DNA of 64,000 bases from Parasponia andersonii (Eukaryota; Streptophyta; Magnoliopsida; Rosales; Cannabaceae), in assembly GCA_002914805.1 (NCBI GenBank), contig JXTB01000040.1, forward strand, positions 83,229 to 147,228, in the 5' to 3' direction. The translations under genes and the position numbers were made by a program. The notes under the pieces were generated by a model, which searched no databases, was not told where the DNA came from, and saw only the letters and a list, made by a program, of their open reading frames with translations. Below, one piece after another: positions 13,360 to 25,700 of this stretch (its first letter is position 1; each line of letters begins with the position of its first letter).

Positions 13360-13405
13360 GTGAGTCGAGGGGAAGATAAACAAGCCACGTGTCTGCTATT
13401 AGAAG
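13360..13405 (-). repeat. 45-bp direct copy of an internal LTR segment
   Basis: The segment gaggggaagataaacaagcc plus the following CACGTG matches 9706-9752 inside the LTR (roughly 35 of 45 positions by eye), in the same orientation. It may be the only surviving trace of the second LTR. Both copies carry the palindromic G-box core CACGTG. Confidence 0.5.
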
Positions 13406-15240
13406 CGTTGCGTGCGGTTCATTGCAAATCTGGTGGATGATGATCTTGGTGTGCATCCATCTTCTTAGATGCACTGATACATACCAATTAGTATAAGTTT
13501 AGACGACACTAAAGCCCTTCGGACGCCTGCATTCCTATATATAAAAAAGAAGTATATACAATAAAATCAATAATTTACGGCCAAATATATATGGTCAATC
13601 TAGTTGTTGGGTATCGATTTCCGGCCCATGTGTGTGCGATTGATTGGATGATCACAAATCCCCCGTGGGAAATCATGATTGCTATAAGTGGGACTGATTA
13701 AATATGTATTCGTATCAAGTTCTTGCTCTCATTATATATCCTTTTTTGAATGAATGCTACTCCAAACTAGGAGGGAATATGACTAAATTTAAGACCAAAA
13801 AAGAATTACATGAATTTGTAAAATGGAAAGTCCTAAACTATATTATTGTTTTGGAGTATGACAAAATTTTAATAATTAATTACTAACTAAAAATATTATG
13901 TCACAAAATAATATAATAATTATACAATACGTGATGAATTAAAAAAGTATAATGTGTCAAAATAACATTAGAAAAAACAAAATTTTTATATTCCTGGATA
14001 TATACCAATTTCTCATTAGAAATTAATACATTCATTCCACATGATTATTAAGGCCAGTCAAAAATGGTTGAAAGTTCTATTACGACACAAATTGCAGAAT
14101 AGCAACATTTTATCAAGTTGCTTGCTTCCACTGGAAGAGGCTTTGGATAAATAGCCACAAAAATATTTTGCTGTAGAAATATGACAGCTGCGAGAAAGTT
14201 GTTAATGACGTGTCCACTAGCCTGCCACGAAGCTACTTTCACTGGCAGTCAAGCTCATCTAATCTGCCCATATAAGAATAGAACCCAATTTTTTTTTTCT
14301 CTTACTTTTTGCTTCATTAAATGCTTTGTTCTTGTTTTATCTTTTTCTAACCAAGACGCCAATTCCACTTCACGTTTTTTTTACTTTCCCACGTACATTA
14401 TAGTCAACATCTTTCCTTCTTTTATGCATATATAATCACTTTTCTCTCTTTCTCCTTTACTTTACCCGAAGCCACCCACTTAGCTCTAATATCTACATAT
14501 ACATCTATATATTATATACATATCCTTATTCACTTAAAATCACATCATCACCGTTACCACCATCTATGATTAATTTCTTTTCACACCAAATGTATACTTA
14601 TGTACCTTTCTTTTATCAATAAAATAATTTATTCACATATTTACTATATATACGTTTTTATATCCATATTACTATACCATATTTTTATAATTATCATTAT
14701 TATTATTATTATTATCCTATTACAATTATTATTTTGCAGGTTTTAGAATTCTTAGCTATCCATCTCATCATTTTTTTTTACATTCTATATTCTTGCAGGA
14801 TGTTAACTAAATAAGTACATATATTATGCTAACATAATTACTAACATTTTAAAATTTTGTATTTTAAATACTCGTAGATCCATGAGGATGAATTATTTAG
14901 CAAGTCGAGTTGTATAATACAACCATGTTTGTAATTGTTCACGTTATTTTTAGTATTTTAAATATTTGTAAACTCGTGATTCTGAGTTATTTAGTAAGCT
15001 GAGTTGTTTTATGCGACCCTTATTTGTAATTGTTCATGTAAAATTCAGTACTTTATATTTCCATTATTCAAATTTCAGTATAATGATCTAATCGACGGAA
15101 TAATCCTAATTATCTAACAAGAGGTGTTAGATTATGACCCACAAAGTTTATTAAATTTAACTATTATTATACTTAATTTTCTTTTGTAGAAAAAAAACAC
15201 ATTTCTCCTAAATACCTATTAACCCAAAAAAAGAGTGAAA
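13406..15240. other. Intergenic spacer
   Basis: AT-rich sequence with no supported gene. It contains a tandem pair at 14855-15045 and simple ATT repeats near 14690-14720. Short reading frames at 13704-13886 and 14048-14435 show no recognisable domain or codon pattern. Confidence 0.6.
14855..15045. repeat. Two-unit tandem repeat, about 95 bp per unit
   Basis: Unit 1 (about 14855-14942) and unit 2 (about 14950-15045) share TTTTAAATA, a CTCGT..ATC word, GAATTATTTAGCAAG versus GAGTTATTTAGTAAG, GAGTTGT and TTTGTAATTGTTCA in the same order. Confidence 0.65.
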
Positions 15241-15399
15241 TTGGAGTAGAGCTCCGCCACATCCTATTACAATTCCTAAAACCTAAAGAAGCCAAATTAT
15301 TAGCACATTTGTTAGCTTCTCAAAAACTATAAGAAACATGAACTTAACATCTTTCTTGACAAAGCTAAAACTCTCCTCCAATCATTATAAACACTATGA

Positions 15400-17440
15400 G
15401 AAACATTAAAAAAAGAAGAGTTGAACAAAATGAATAGTAATTGTAGAATCATTCTCAATTCACAATTTGTATCAACTAAACTTTCATGCTAAAGAGACCG
15501 TAATATTAATAGCCCAAGCTCAGCTTCTAAAGCAATCATCTCACCCAGATAAAAACTAAATCAACCTTGAATAAAACCACAATAATTTCTGAAAATACCA
15601 CCAATGAAGCATGACCAAAACAACCCATTGCGGAACTATCAATATTAACTTTTGTCTAACCTGCTGGAGGAAAAACCCATAAAACAGGAACAATATGAGG
15701 AGCCCTTCTTGATGCTTGAATATTCAATATGTCCAAAACCTTTCTGTCTTCCGAGGAATCAAAACAATATCCCATATTTAATTTGCTGGAAAGCAAAATT
15801 GTTTTTTTTGACATGAACAGTGGTAGCTTCCACATCACAAGAAATGTTGTAAAAAACAAGTCTATTTCTAGAAAACCAAATAGACCGAAGTCCTGTGAAC
15901 ACAGCTACCAACAACAAGGACTTAATTTGAGGGCTAGAACACTTAGAGACAACTCCATCCAAGAAAGAATTGATATTAGTCATATCAAAATTCACATTAA
16001 ACACAGAGAGATCCAACTCCAAACTCTTTTAACGAAAATGCAACAAAAGATAATATGCTCAACAGATTCCATAGGAAAACAATACAAGTAGCACCTTGAT
16101 GCAAAATGAAAACCTCGTTCATTAAAATGTCCTCCGTCGGTAAATGGCCTTGTAATAACCTCCAAATTAAAAAAAGATCTACTAGGAGGAATAAAAGACA
16201 TCCAAATTTTCCTACCCCAAGTCACTTAAAGGAGAAGACTGAGGTCGAACACTCTCGTAAATCTCTTTGGTTGTGCACCTACCATATCTAGACTTTATCC
16301 AAACCAAAGAATCAACATCTGTTTCATTCATAGGAATAGAAACTTGTTCTAATTATGTCCCATCACTCGGGAAAAGAAGATTTAAAACTATCAGGAATGC
16401 TCCATTCATTGTCAACAATAAAATCTTTTACTCTAGCTGAGAAAGAAAATCTCATATGGTAAGGAATACCAATTAAAGTTGCAGGAGGAGTACCTGCCCA
16501 ATTATCAAACCAGAAAGAGAGAGGACTTATTTCCAATCAGCTATCTGGACTCATCTACCATAACAGCCAGTGTCCTTTTAGGACCAAGCCAAATAGGAAA
16601 AGGAAAAATAGGAAGACTTGAGAACCCATTTGGATCTGAAAAACCTACTAGCAATAAAATCAAAACTATATCATTGTGATAAGTCAAAATCTGCCAAGCT
16701 AACTTCCTTAGAAGAGCATCATTGTAAGATCTTTTATGTTTAAACCTCCCTCTATCCAAAAAACATTATAAGATCTTTTAGGCTCACAAACTTTTCCCCA
16801 AGCAACCTGAACAACCTTTTTACAAGAAGCATCACCTGACCAAATAAAATTGTGAATTGATAAGGCCAATGATAAACCGAAAAAGAATGAGTCAACATAT
16901 TGACAACAGAACTTCTAACTAGCTCCACACGACCAGCATATGATAAGGCGTTTCCTTTCCAATTAGAGAACTTAGCAACAATTCTATCAGCTATAGATTG
17001 AAGAAAATGCTTCCTTGGCAAACCTTTAAGGATTATAACGTCTAAGTACGTATAAGGAAAAGAACCTCAAGCCATCCCAAGAAATCTTGTAAGATCATCA
17101 ATACGAGAAGCATCAAGGGAATCAAAGAAAGCCGTGGACTCCTCTCTCCTGATAACTTGCCCCGAGAAGGTTGCATAATCATCAAAAAGACTAAGCAATT
17201 CCCGCAAAGATCTCTTATTTGCATTACAAAAAATGAAGATAACAACATTAACATAACAAATATGTGAAGGAGCATCACAATCCCTTCGATAAGCAATGGC
17301 CTAAGAGAACCTCTAGCAACAAAATCGGCGATCCCTAAACTCAACGCATGCTCAACCAAGCAAAAAGGTGAAGTAGAGAAGGGATCAATTTGCCTTACCT
17401 CTCTCTGACAACCAAAAAAACCCAGCAGGACAACCATCGA
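15400..17440 (-). mobile_element. Decayed LINE (L1-type non-LTR retrotransposon): RT C-terminus, zinc-binding and RNase H domains
   Basis: Minus-strand fragments, in order: a reverse-transcriptase stretch at about 17042-17437 (REVRQIDPFSTSPFCLVEHA, matching the RQGDPLSP..F.L..E.L block of plant LINEs), then a degraded catalytic FADD region reading YVNV with the downstream LLSLFDDYATFSGQ; next 16752-17021 (SNWKGNALSYAGRVELVRSS, then HSFSVYHWP); then a zf-RVT-like domain at 15992-16225 (IPPSRSFF, then ERGFHFASRCYLYC and ESVEHIIFCC); and finally an RNase H-like start at about 15600-15660 (KVNIDSSAMG). Several stop codons and frameshifts interrupt it. The 5' portion (gag-like ORF1, endonuclease, N-terminal RT) is absent, as in 5'-truncated LINEs. 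Not functional. Confidence 0.85.
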
Positions 17441-19081
17441 CTAAAACAAGAATTTTAGCTAACTTTAGGATATTAAAATAGCACTGAAACCAAAAGCTTT
17501 AAGAACTTCAATAATAAAATCTCAACGCATGTCCATTTTGCATAAATCTACGATTAATATATATATATATATATATAGGCGGTAGATTTTTTTTTTTACT
17601 TTCATTTGTCTAATTGATACTTATCTATAATAAAAAAAATGAATTAATGTCTATATATATATATATAAACAAGATAAACATTAGGTCTTTGCTCGGTAAC
17701 TAAACATTTAAACTTGCATTTCTTTTGCTCATTATTTTATGTTTAATTTATTTTTAAAATTAAAGAAATGGATTGTCGAGATTTTCCTAAAGGGAAATCT
17801 ATATTATTGCTAATCTTTTTCTCGGTCCTTCGGGTTTTTTTCTTTTTCCTTTCGTCATCTTACATCGTAAGCAATATACAACTAAATATTAACTGGTAGA
17901 GTCTCATGTGGTCATGGTAAAAGGGATGATGTTAATATCGTAATTAATACCTACCAAGCCAAGAACACAGCTTTGATCGAAACTCTAGAGTGACTTTAGA
18001 GTGTCTAAGCGTACAAACGTATAATAATTTACTGTGGTTCGACCAAATTGCCTATGTTTTCAGTAGATCGCCAACAAACTTGCTCAAAAAGAAAATAATT
18101 ATACTATTCCAAACCTTCGACACCCCAAGAACCCTTAATTACACTCTCAGTTTTCATCAATCCAAAGACTCTAAAAACCTGTAATCAGACCCACTCTTAG
18201 TTTCGCTATCCTAAAATCCCCAAGAGCCTTTTGATCACCAAGTCATAAATTGTTGCTTGCTCATTATCTCTTTCAGAATTTGACGGAATACAAAACCTGT
18301 TTATAGACTTTCAAAATGGACCAAGTCCTAACCGCAATATGAATTCTATTCTCAGTATAAATCTTTGAATATAAGAATATAAGTATTTTGTCCACTCATC
18401 TTAATCTCAGACAAATTCTCCCATGGTTTTAACTAGCCAGTTCCTTGTTGAATTAGGAAACCTTGCATTAACAAACATGCGCAAAAATTAGATAATACAA
18501 AACCTTGTTTAGAACAAAGAGATTTGGTTTCAGGATGAAAAATGAGAATTTGCAGGAGGGATTGCTGGGAAATGCTCTTTAGGTTGGGGGAAAAAAAAAG
18601 GGAATGAAGTATTCAATTTTCTCTCTTTTTCTTTTTTGGTCTTTTTTAAGACTTATTTTTTGTTATTAAAAAAAAATGTATAGGTTCATGCTCTTTTCCA
18701 ATTCATCAGTGCCATTCCTTATCTTATGAAGGAAAATAATATAAAATCGCATATAATATATTAATTGATATATGTGTAAATAGGTATTGCTTGCATATTC
18801 GCTTCAGCCCATCTTCTTGTCAAAGTTGAAAGAGTGCCACCTTACGGATAAATAGGTTGAAATTCATGCCTCATTATACAAACGTTCTTTATATCCTTAT
18901 ATTGATCTCGTTTTTATAAATTTCTTAGCACTAATTTATATTTTTGTGCCCAACAAATGAGGAAGATTGATGTGAGAACCAAATAAAAAAAAAAAAAAGG
19001 AAATTCAAAGAAACCTATGATAAAACAAAAGGAAGATGTCAGTTTTTACATCAAGTATATCAACTCAGATTGACATGAATA
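17441..19081. other. Intergenic spacer 3' of MORC6
   Basis: No gene supported. Simple TA tracts lie near 17558-17577 and 17651-17666. The stretch around 18030-18060 (ctgtggttcgaccaaattgcc) resembles a word common in plant LTR retrotransposons, suggesting further element debris, but no LTR ends or coding remnants could be defined. Confidence 0.5.
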
Positions 19082-19197
19082 CTAGTAATTTGAACTAAAA
19101 TGACTTTTTCAGAAATATTTTGAAAGAGGATTTTTTCTAGAAAAGTCATTTTTCAGAACTCTCTTACAAAAGTCATTTTAGTCCAAATTACTAATAG
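19082..19197. mobile_element. 115-bp foldback MITE
   Basis: Left arm TAGTAATTTGAACTAAAATG and right arm CATTTTAGTCCAAATTACTA are inverted copies with one mismatch, and the arms extend through AAAAGTCATTTT-type sequence almost to the centre. No coding capacity. It lies about 500 bp beyond the MORC6 stop codon. Confidence 0.8.
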
Positions 19198-19702
19198 TTA
19201 GGTCCATTCCCCATATTGAATCCACAAGTGTATCCAATTTATATTTATATGTTGGATGTATCAACCGATATATCGGCCAATTTAGCTCAACACCACAGCC
19301 AACACAACTCACCGGTAAACAGTAATTTAAAGGGGAAAAGAAAAAACCACGGAGACTACAAAACAGGAAATCCAAACACGTCTCTTGTAAACAATGGAAA
19401 ATGACGATATACAAGAACATCGAGAATGGACATCAGTTTCTCTATAAGCTCTTCATCCGTACAAAAAAAATTACTCTACTTGTATTCTGTGAAAACAGCA
19501 GGCCTAGATTCTCATTTGTTTGAAGCTTAATTTCCTATATTTACATTAGCAACCGGAAAAAGATGAGAAAAGAGCATCGGCCTCTGGCTTTCAGTTTGCC
19601 TCTATACACCCTACATGTGAAAAACTGCTGGCTAATCCAGCTATTGATACAACAGTGGTTACATGAATGAAGGAATTAAATGGAATGAAACACAGTGCAA
19701 AT

Positions 19703-22700
19703 TTATACACCCTTTTCAGGCTTAATTGTTTCCATTGCTTGATATTCGGCCAATAATCGAGAGTACTCATTGTCAACGTCTTTTATTTGGTTTTTAAGTT
19801 GTGTCACCTGCACAAGGACAAGAATGCATATCTGATTAATTATAGGTAAGAAAAATGTTTTTGAAATGCATTTCTTCTAATTATTATTTTTTTCGTAAGG
19901 CAGTGCCTACTCTACAACCGTGTTTTGACAGAATTTAAATAAAAGTGCTCTTTTAGAAACTTCGGAAAATGAATGTGCAACAATACTGTTCACATTTGAT
20001 AACTTTTATTCCCCTTTTCCTTAATTTTGCTTGGTAATGACTGCCTAAATGAGGATGGCAGTTGAACTTAGTTGAGCGTATCGAAGCAAAAGCCTTGTTA
20101 GACAGTGTCTAAAAATATCTGAGGCATGCATTCTACTCCATGCAAAACGTTTGCGCATATTATATTAAGCAATAATACAGAAAAATGACTCTCATTTAGA
20201 CTGCAAGCACAGGCGTCTCAACTACATAACAAATTTCCGGTCATATTAAGTACCTTAGCATTAAGTTCTTCCTCCTCCTTTTCATACTCCAAGCATCTGA
20301 AAATAGAGAGAAGACATTTATACAAGCGCTATCCTAAGGACTTGATTAAAAGAAATTCACTATTCAGGATCAGGTGGAAAGAACACAACCAATATATACT
20401 CACTTTGCATGCAGCTTTTGGTTTTCCTGCATCAAGGTCGTGGACTTCTGATCTTTCAGCTGACTTCCAGTAGCAGTTAAATTCTATATAAAATGAGAAT
20501 GAAAAGAAAAAATGTCGGTAGAAGGTTATTTAGAGCAGAAGAAAAGATAATTAGGCACAACCAAGTGCAAAATTACAAATTTAAAAGCTTCATAAGTCTT
20601 CTAAAGTAAAAAGGTCATGCATCTTGGATGAATGTGAAACGTAAAAGAACAAGAGTGGAGGGCAACAAAGCAACAAGATCTCCATTACATGGAAGAATTT
20701 GAAGTAAATTTGATTGATAATTTGGACGCACTAAGTTAATTTCATGACAACCATACGGAAGTTGCCCATACAGACCAAAAGGGCCACCAATCACTTACAT
20801 TTACTCCTAGAACTGCCTGCTTTTTCAGCTTTTCTTTTTCTCCAAAATTACCGTGCTCCTTTCTCTTCATCAGCAGGCCTACATGGAGAGAGGGGTATGT
20901 GATGTCTCAATATCATAAGTTGATGGTGACTAAGATTTTAACTCAAAACTAAGATTTTAACTCAAAAACTAACCTTGTTCATGTCTGCTTTGGGAGTTTG
21001 GAAGTGATTGCTTGGATCTCACGAGCAACTCTTTTGTGATACCAACATCAGAGGAATTCTGATTTAATGAAACAGGCACTTTACTGCTTGAAACCTGTGG
21101 GGTTGTTTTAACTGGATGTTTTTTCTTGACCTGATAACCAATCAACCCACAGTGATAATCCCTGTCAAATTTAGATAATATTCGTCAGTTTTTTTCTAAT
21201 GCTAAAGGAATCACAAATGAAAAATGAGTAATAGTAGGTAGTTATATGCATTGTAATGAAGTTGCACAAAGGATTAAGACAAAAAAGCATGTTCTTTCTA
21301 AAATATGGCATATTATCTGTTCAAAAAATAATTATAACACAAATAATGATAATCCTAATAGTTGCATGTAGGTACATAAATGCTAACGTAATAACGCAAA
21401 CCTTTTAACTCGATATTTACTTGGCCAAAAATCATTGCTATGTGTACAGAGCCAAGTAATAGGATAGCCCCACAACAACGAGATGGGTAAAACAAACAAG
21501 GAAAGGAAAAACAGTCAAAACCTTTCACAAATAGTACAAAAGTCATCTAATAGCTCACCAATATTCCCAGGTCATTTCCTTCAGACGAGTTTCAAGTTTC
21601 TGAAAAAGAGAAGTTTTCTCGAAATCTTGTTTGTTATGCGTTGGTTCAATAAAATTAGCTTCGAGCACACCTAAAAACGATAATAATAAACCATTGGCAC
21701 ATAATTCTGCAACCATGAAATCTGAGAGAGGAAGCAGGTTCTTACCAACAACTCCCCTCCCCCTACTATCTGCATAGCTTACAACCTGCCAAAATGGCTA
21801 CAGAAAAGACAACAGGGTTAAGATCTCTTAAACGTGCAATTGTCTCAAAAAAAAAAAAAAAATGATAAGCATACTCGGTACAAAACAGAAAACTGGTAAA
21901 GGAATAAACCTTAAAAAGATTAAAGAACATCATATAGAACCAGGCAGAACCTAAAAGGCCAACACATTTTCAGCATTGTTGTTACTGACTAATAAGTTCT
22001 TTATTCTTGTCTCTCTTATTTGACAACTCAGTTATAGTGCAAAGGTCCAGAAGATGATAAACACATCTAATATGTACAGAGTATAATACACTGTACAGTA
22101 ACACTTGAAGTTAAAATATATGGCTCTTAAGGAAGCTTGTAAAACATATTCAAACACTTAACACAAAATTGAAAGATACACGTAGAAAACGGAAAAAGGA
22201 AAAAAGAGAATGATTCAGCCCCTGCCATTACTATGTATTGAAATGGAACATGTATGCAAAATCAAGAGCATGGTGCCAAACGTAAAGTATTAACTTCCAA
22301 AGTAAAAGATACTTACTAGAATTAAACGATTTTTGTGGTAGACATTGAAACCATGGATATTGACATTTGGAGCCTCTTTAAGAAACCCAATAGTAGTAAT
22401 CACTTCACCCTGCATGGTCAGTCGTCAAGCAGTTCAAGTTAATACAGAGAGCTACAAGCCAATTTGAGATTGCTTTTAAACTCCTTTATCGAAACGAAAT
22501 AATTTCAGCTACAACTGGTATTTGGTAAACCCACAGTTTGTAGAGATTAAGAGGTGATGGACAAAGAATCCAACCACTTGATACAACAGATCTAGAACAA
22601 AAAAAAAAATCCTAGTTTTTGGCTTATGCTTCAATTTAATCAGAATTGCAAGTTCCCCGAGCAGCAATAAATTGGCCCTAAATGTAATCCAACCAAGGAT

Positions 22701-25700
22701 GAAAAAAATCAATAACATAGGCCATATTTTGGTCGAGATATAGTTGGATGTGGGGTTCCAAAATATCCATAGAGGGGGTAAAATTAAATCTGTCAAAATA
22801 TTGCAGAATTTTGACAAATATCGATTTTGAATACAGGAAATAAACTCTTCTTATTTTTACATTTTATTATTGAAATATCAGAAAAATATCGCTAGAATAT
22901 CGACATTATTGTCCATAACATGCTAACAATTAAAAAAAAAAAAAGAAAAAAAAAATTTCTCTTAAAGAATTAGCTAGTTTCTAAAGTTATTATTATAGAG
23001 AAAAGAAAAGCGACACACTTATATGATATATATCTCTAATAGGTGTACGAGCTCTATGAGAAAACTAATTCAAATTCAGGTATTATTAAATGTTTTTAGT
23101 ATTTTTTGTATAATTCTCAGGAAATTATCCATGAGTTTTCCAGCAGTTTTAATATTTTCTCTCATATTTCCATAAAATCGGGGTACTGTCGTACTGATAT
23201 TCTCATGATTCCAAGAGAACTTATAAACAGTTACATCTTGGAAATAAGAGTTTGCAAATCCTTGAAAACTTGGATGCATACGATGTGTTTTTAAAGCTAC
23301 TTATTCAGTTAGAGTAAACTCAGTAACCAAATGATGAAAACAGAAGCACGGTAAAACCAACCTCCACTATTCTTGCACTCTGAGGTTTATACAAGATAAA
23401 TTCCGGAAATTTTAGATCATTAGCAAGCTTGTGATGTTCAACAACCTCCCCCCGGAGTATTATTCTAAAACTTGTTGGTATCTCCAAGTACAAGATGGAC
23501 AAGTAGACCTGAGAGCGCAAGAATACTGCGTTGAAAATACGATGAAAAATCGTCTTAATTTCTCTTGAAATGTGTTCTACCATAGGCTTACACGGAGAGA
23601 AAAATGGAACCGGTTACCAATGTGCTCCTCGTTTACTGTCTTCCAAGCAGGGATTGTTTCAATCTTTCTAGTATCCCCACTAATACGAATATCCTGTAAC
23701 AATCAACACATATAAGAGACCAAATATGAATATCTAACAGGAAAAAACGAAAAAGAAAAAAATAACGATTCACCTTAGGATCTGTATTGAAGTCTAGCTC
23801 CTCATTCCCATCATCATTAGACCATAAGTTGTAAATGATAACTTTTGTGCCGTGTGATCCAATGTCATCAAACTGTCATAAGATTAAAAGCTAACATGAA
23901 GCAAGTCTAGAAAGGAGAATGCTACATATCTTTGCAGTAAACATGGTCAGTATGAATGGATATGTCCTCACGCATAGTAGCATGCACAAACACATGCTAT
24001 CTGTTCCCGGGTAAAGTCCTAATTCACATTCAAAAAAATGGATTAGTTTTGTTAGGTGCTAAGATAAATTGACGTGGCTGTATATTGATGTTTCAAGAGT
24101 TTTTATTTGTTCAGATTTGAGGTATTATCATCCTATTAGGATATTTTCTAAAGGTGTTAAAATGAGGCCTTATATGCAAAATTGAGGAAGTTTTTGAGTT
24201 ACTGTTTCATGCAGACTTAGCTAAAATAAAACTAGCTGGTTTTATTGTTTAGGGATACGGTTTTAGGATGAAAACTGTTTAGGTGTCAATGCTGAGTAAA
24301 TCCAAAAAGAATGTACAAAATTCAAGGGATTATTTAGCAAATTAGATAGGATTCTGCAGCGGTTAATCAGCTGCAGTACCTGGTTTTTAACAAACTAAAT
24401 AGAAACAGTTTACCATTTGGCAAAATTGTCTCACTCTAATCATTGCAGAATATTCCTCCGTCCCCCTGCTGCAATCATTACTCTTTAATACTATAAAAAG
24501 AACTGAAATTCCCTCTAAAAAAAAAGGACAGAACGTTGGCCCATCTTTTCAGCCTATCCTTTGCTCTAAATCTCTACATTCTTCTCTCTAGTTTCTGATT
24601 TCTAGTACTGAAAATTTCCAGAGTTTGACAGCTACTCATACACTCAAGAATTCCTTCATCTGATAGCCTAAGTACATTCCCTAAACATCTCATATTCCAG
24701 TTTTGGTGCCTAATTTCATTACTGCAGCCTCATATTACCATTTTAATATCATACCAGCCATCAACAAGTACTGTTTTTTCATGTTTCATCATATGATCAA
24801 CCTATTTTAATGCATGCAACAACCATGGATTTGATCTACTTCCCGGATTAAACATTCTTGAGCTAAGTTCCCTCTTCTATTTTCTCTTTTCATTATATAT
24901 ATATATATGGCTGCCAATCCAATAAATTTTTTTTTTTTTAACCTATGGGTAAGAATTTTTTTTTAGGCGTTTGATCACCATCTAATGGTGATCTAATGAC
25001 TATAATGAAGTGCACGAAAAAACATGCATCATTAATGCTCTCTCTTTTACTTTTTACAATAAAAAAATATGTATGCTAAATTTTCATTGGCCAAATTGAT
25101 ACTTATGCATAGGTAAAAAAAAAAAAATACTTACTGGATTGGTGCCCTATATATATATAGATATATATATATATATATTCATTACGTGCTTTTTAATAAA
25201 TTGCTGATCATATTATATCAAGGCACATATCTTTAGTATAATTACTAAAGCTTCGTGCCTAATGTATTCAATTAGGCTCATTTCACTGGTTGATCAAGCT
25301 TTTGGTCACTACTGATTAGAGCAACATTTTCATTTTTGAAACAACCATCAATTCATGAGTATCCAATTTTCAAACTTTCGTTGCATTTGAAGGACTTTGT
25401 GAAGATTGAGCCATCCAAAGGCCCCATTCGCTATGTTCGTGAAAGTTTTCTTTTGAGTATTTCTAAAAGTATTATTTTACTTTTTGCTGTTATATCTAAT
25501 TTTCAAGTTTACCAACTCCTTTGGTTATCAAACTCTTTATATATTATCTAGTTGTTCAAGTAATATGTCTAAATTATATATTCTAGAGTTTTATGCTCAG
25601 TTATGCTATATTATGATTTTCTAACCTTTGAGTAACATATAAGTAAACATGTATTTTCAAAGTTCAAAAATTACCAGGAACACTATCCACAGAAGCAGAA

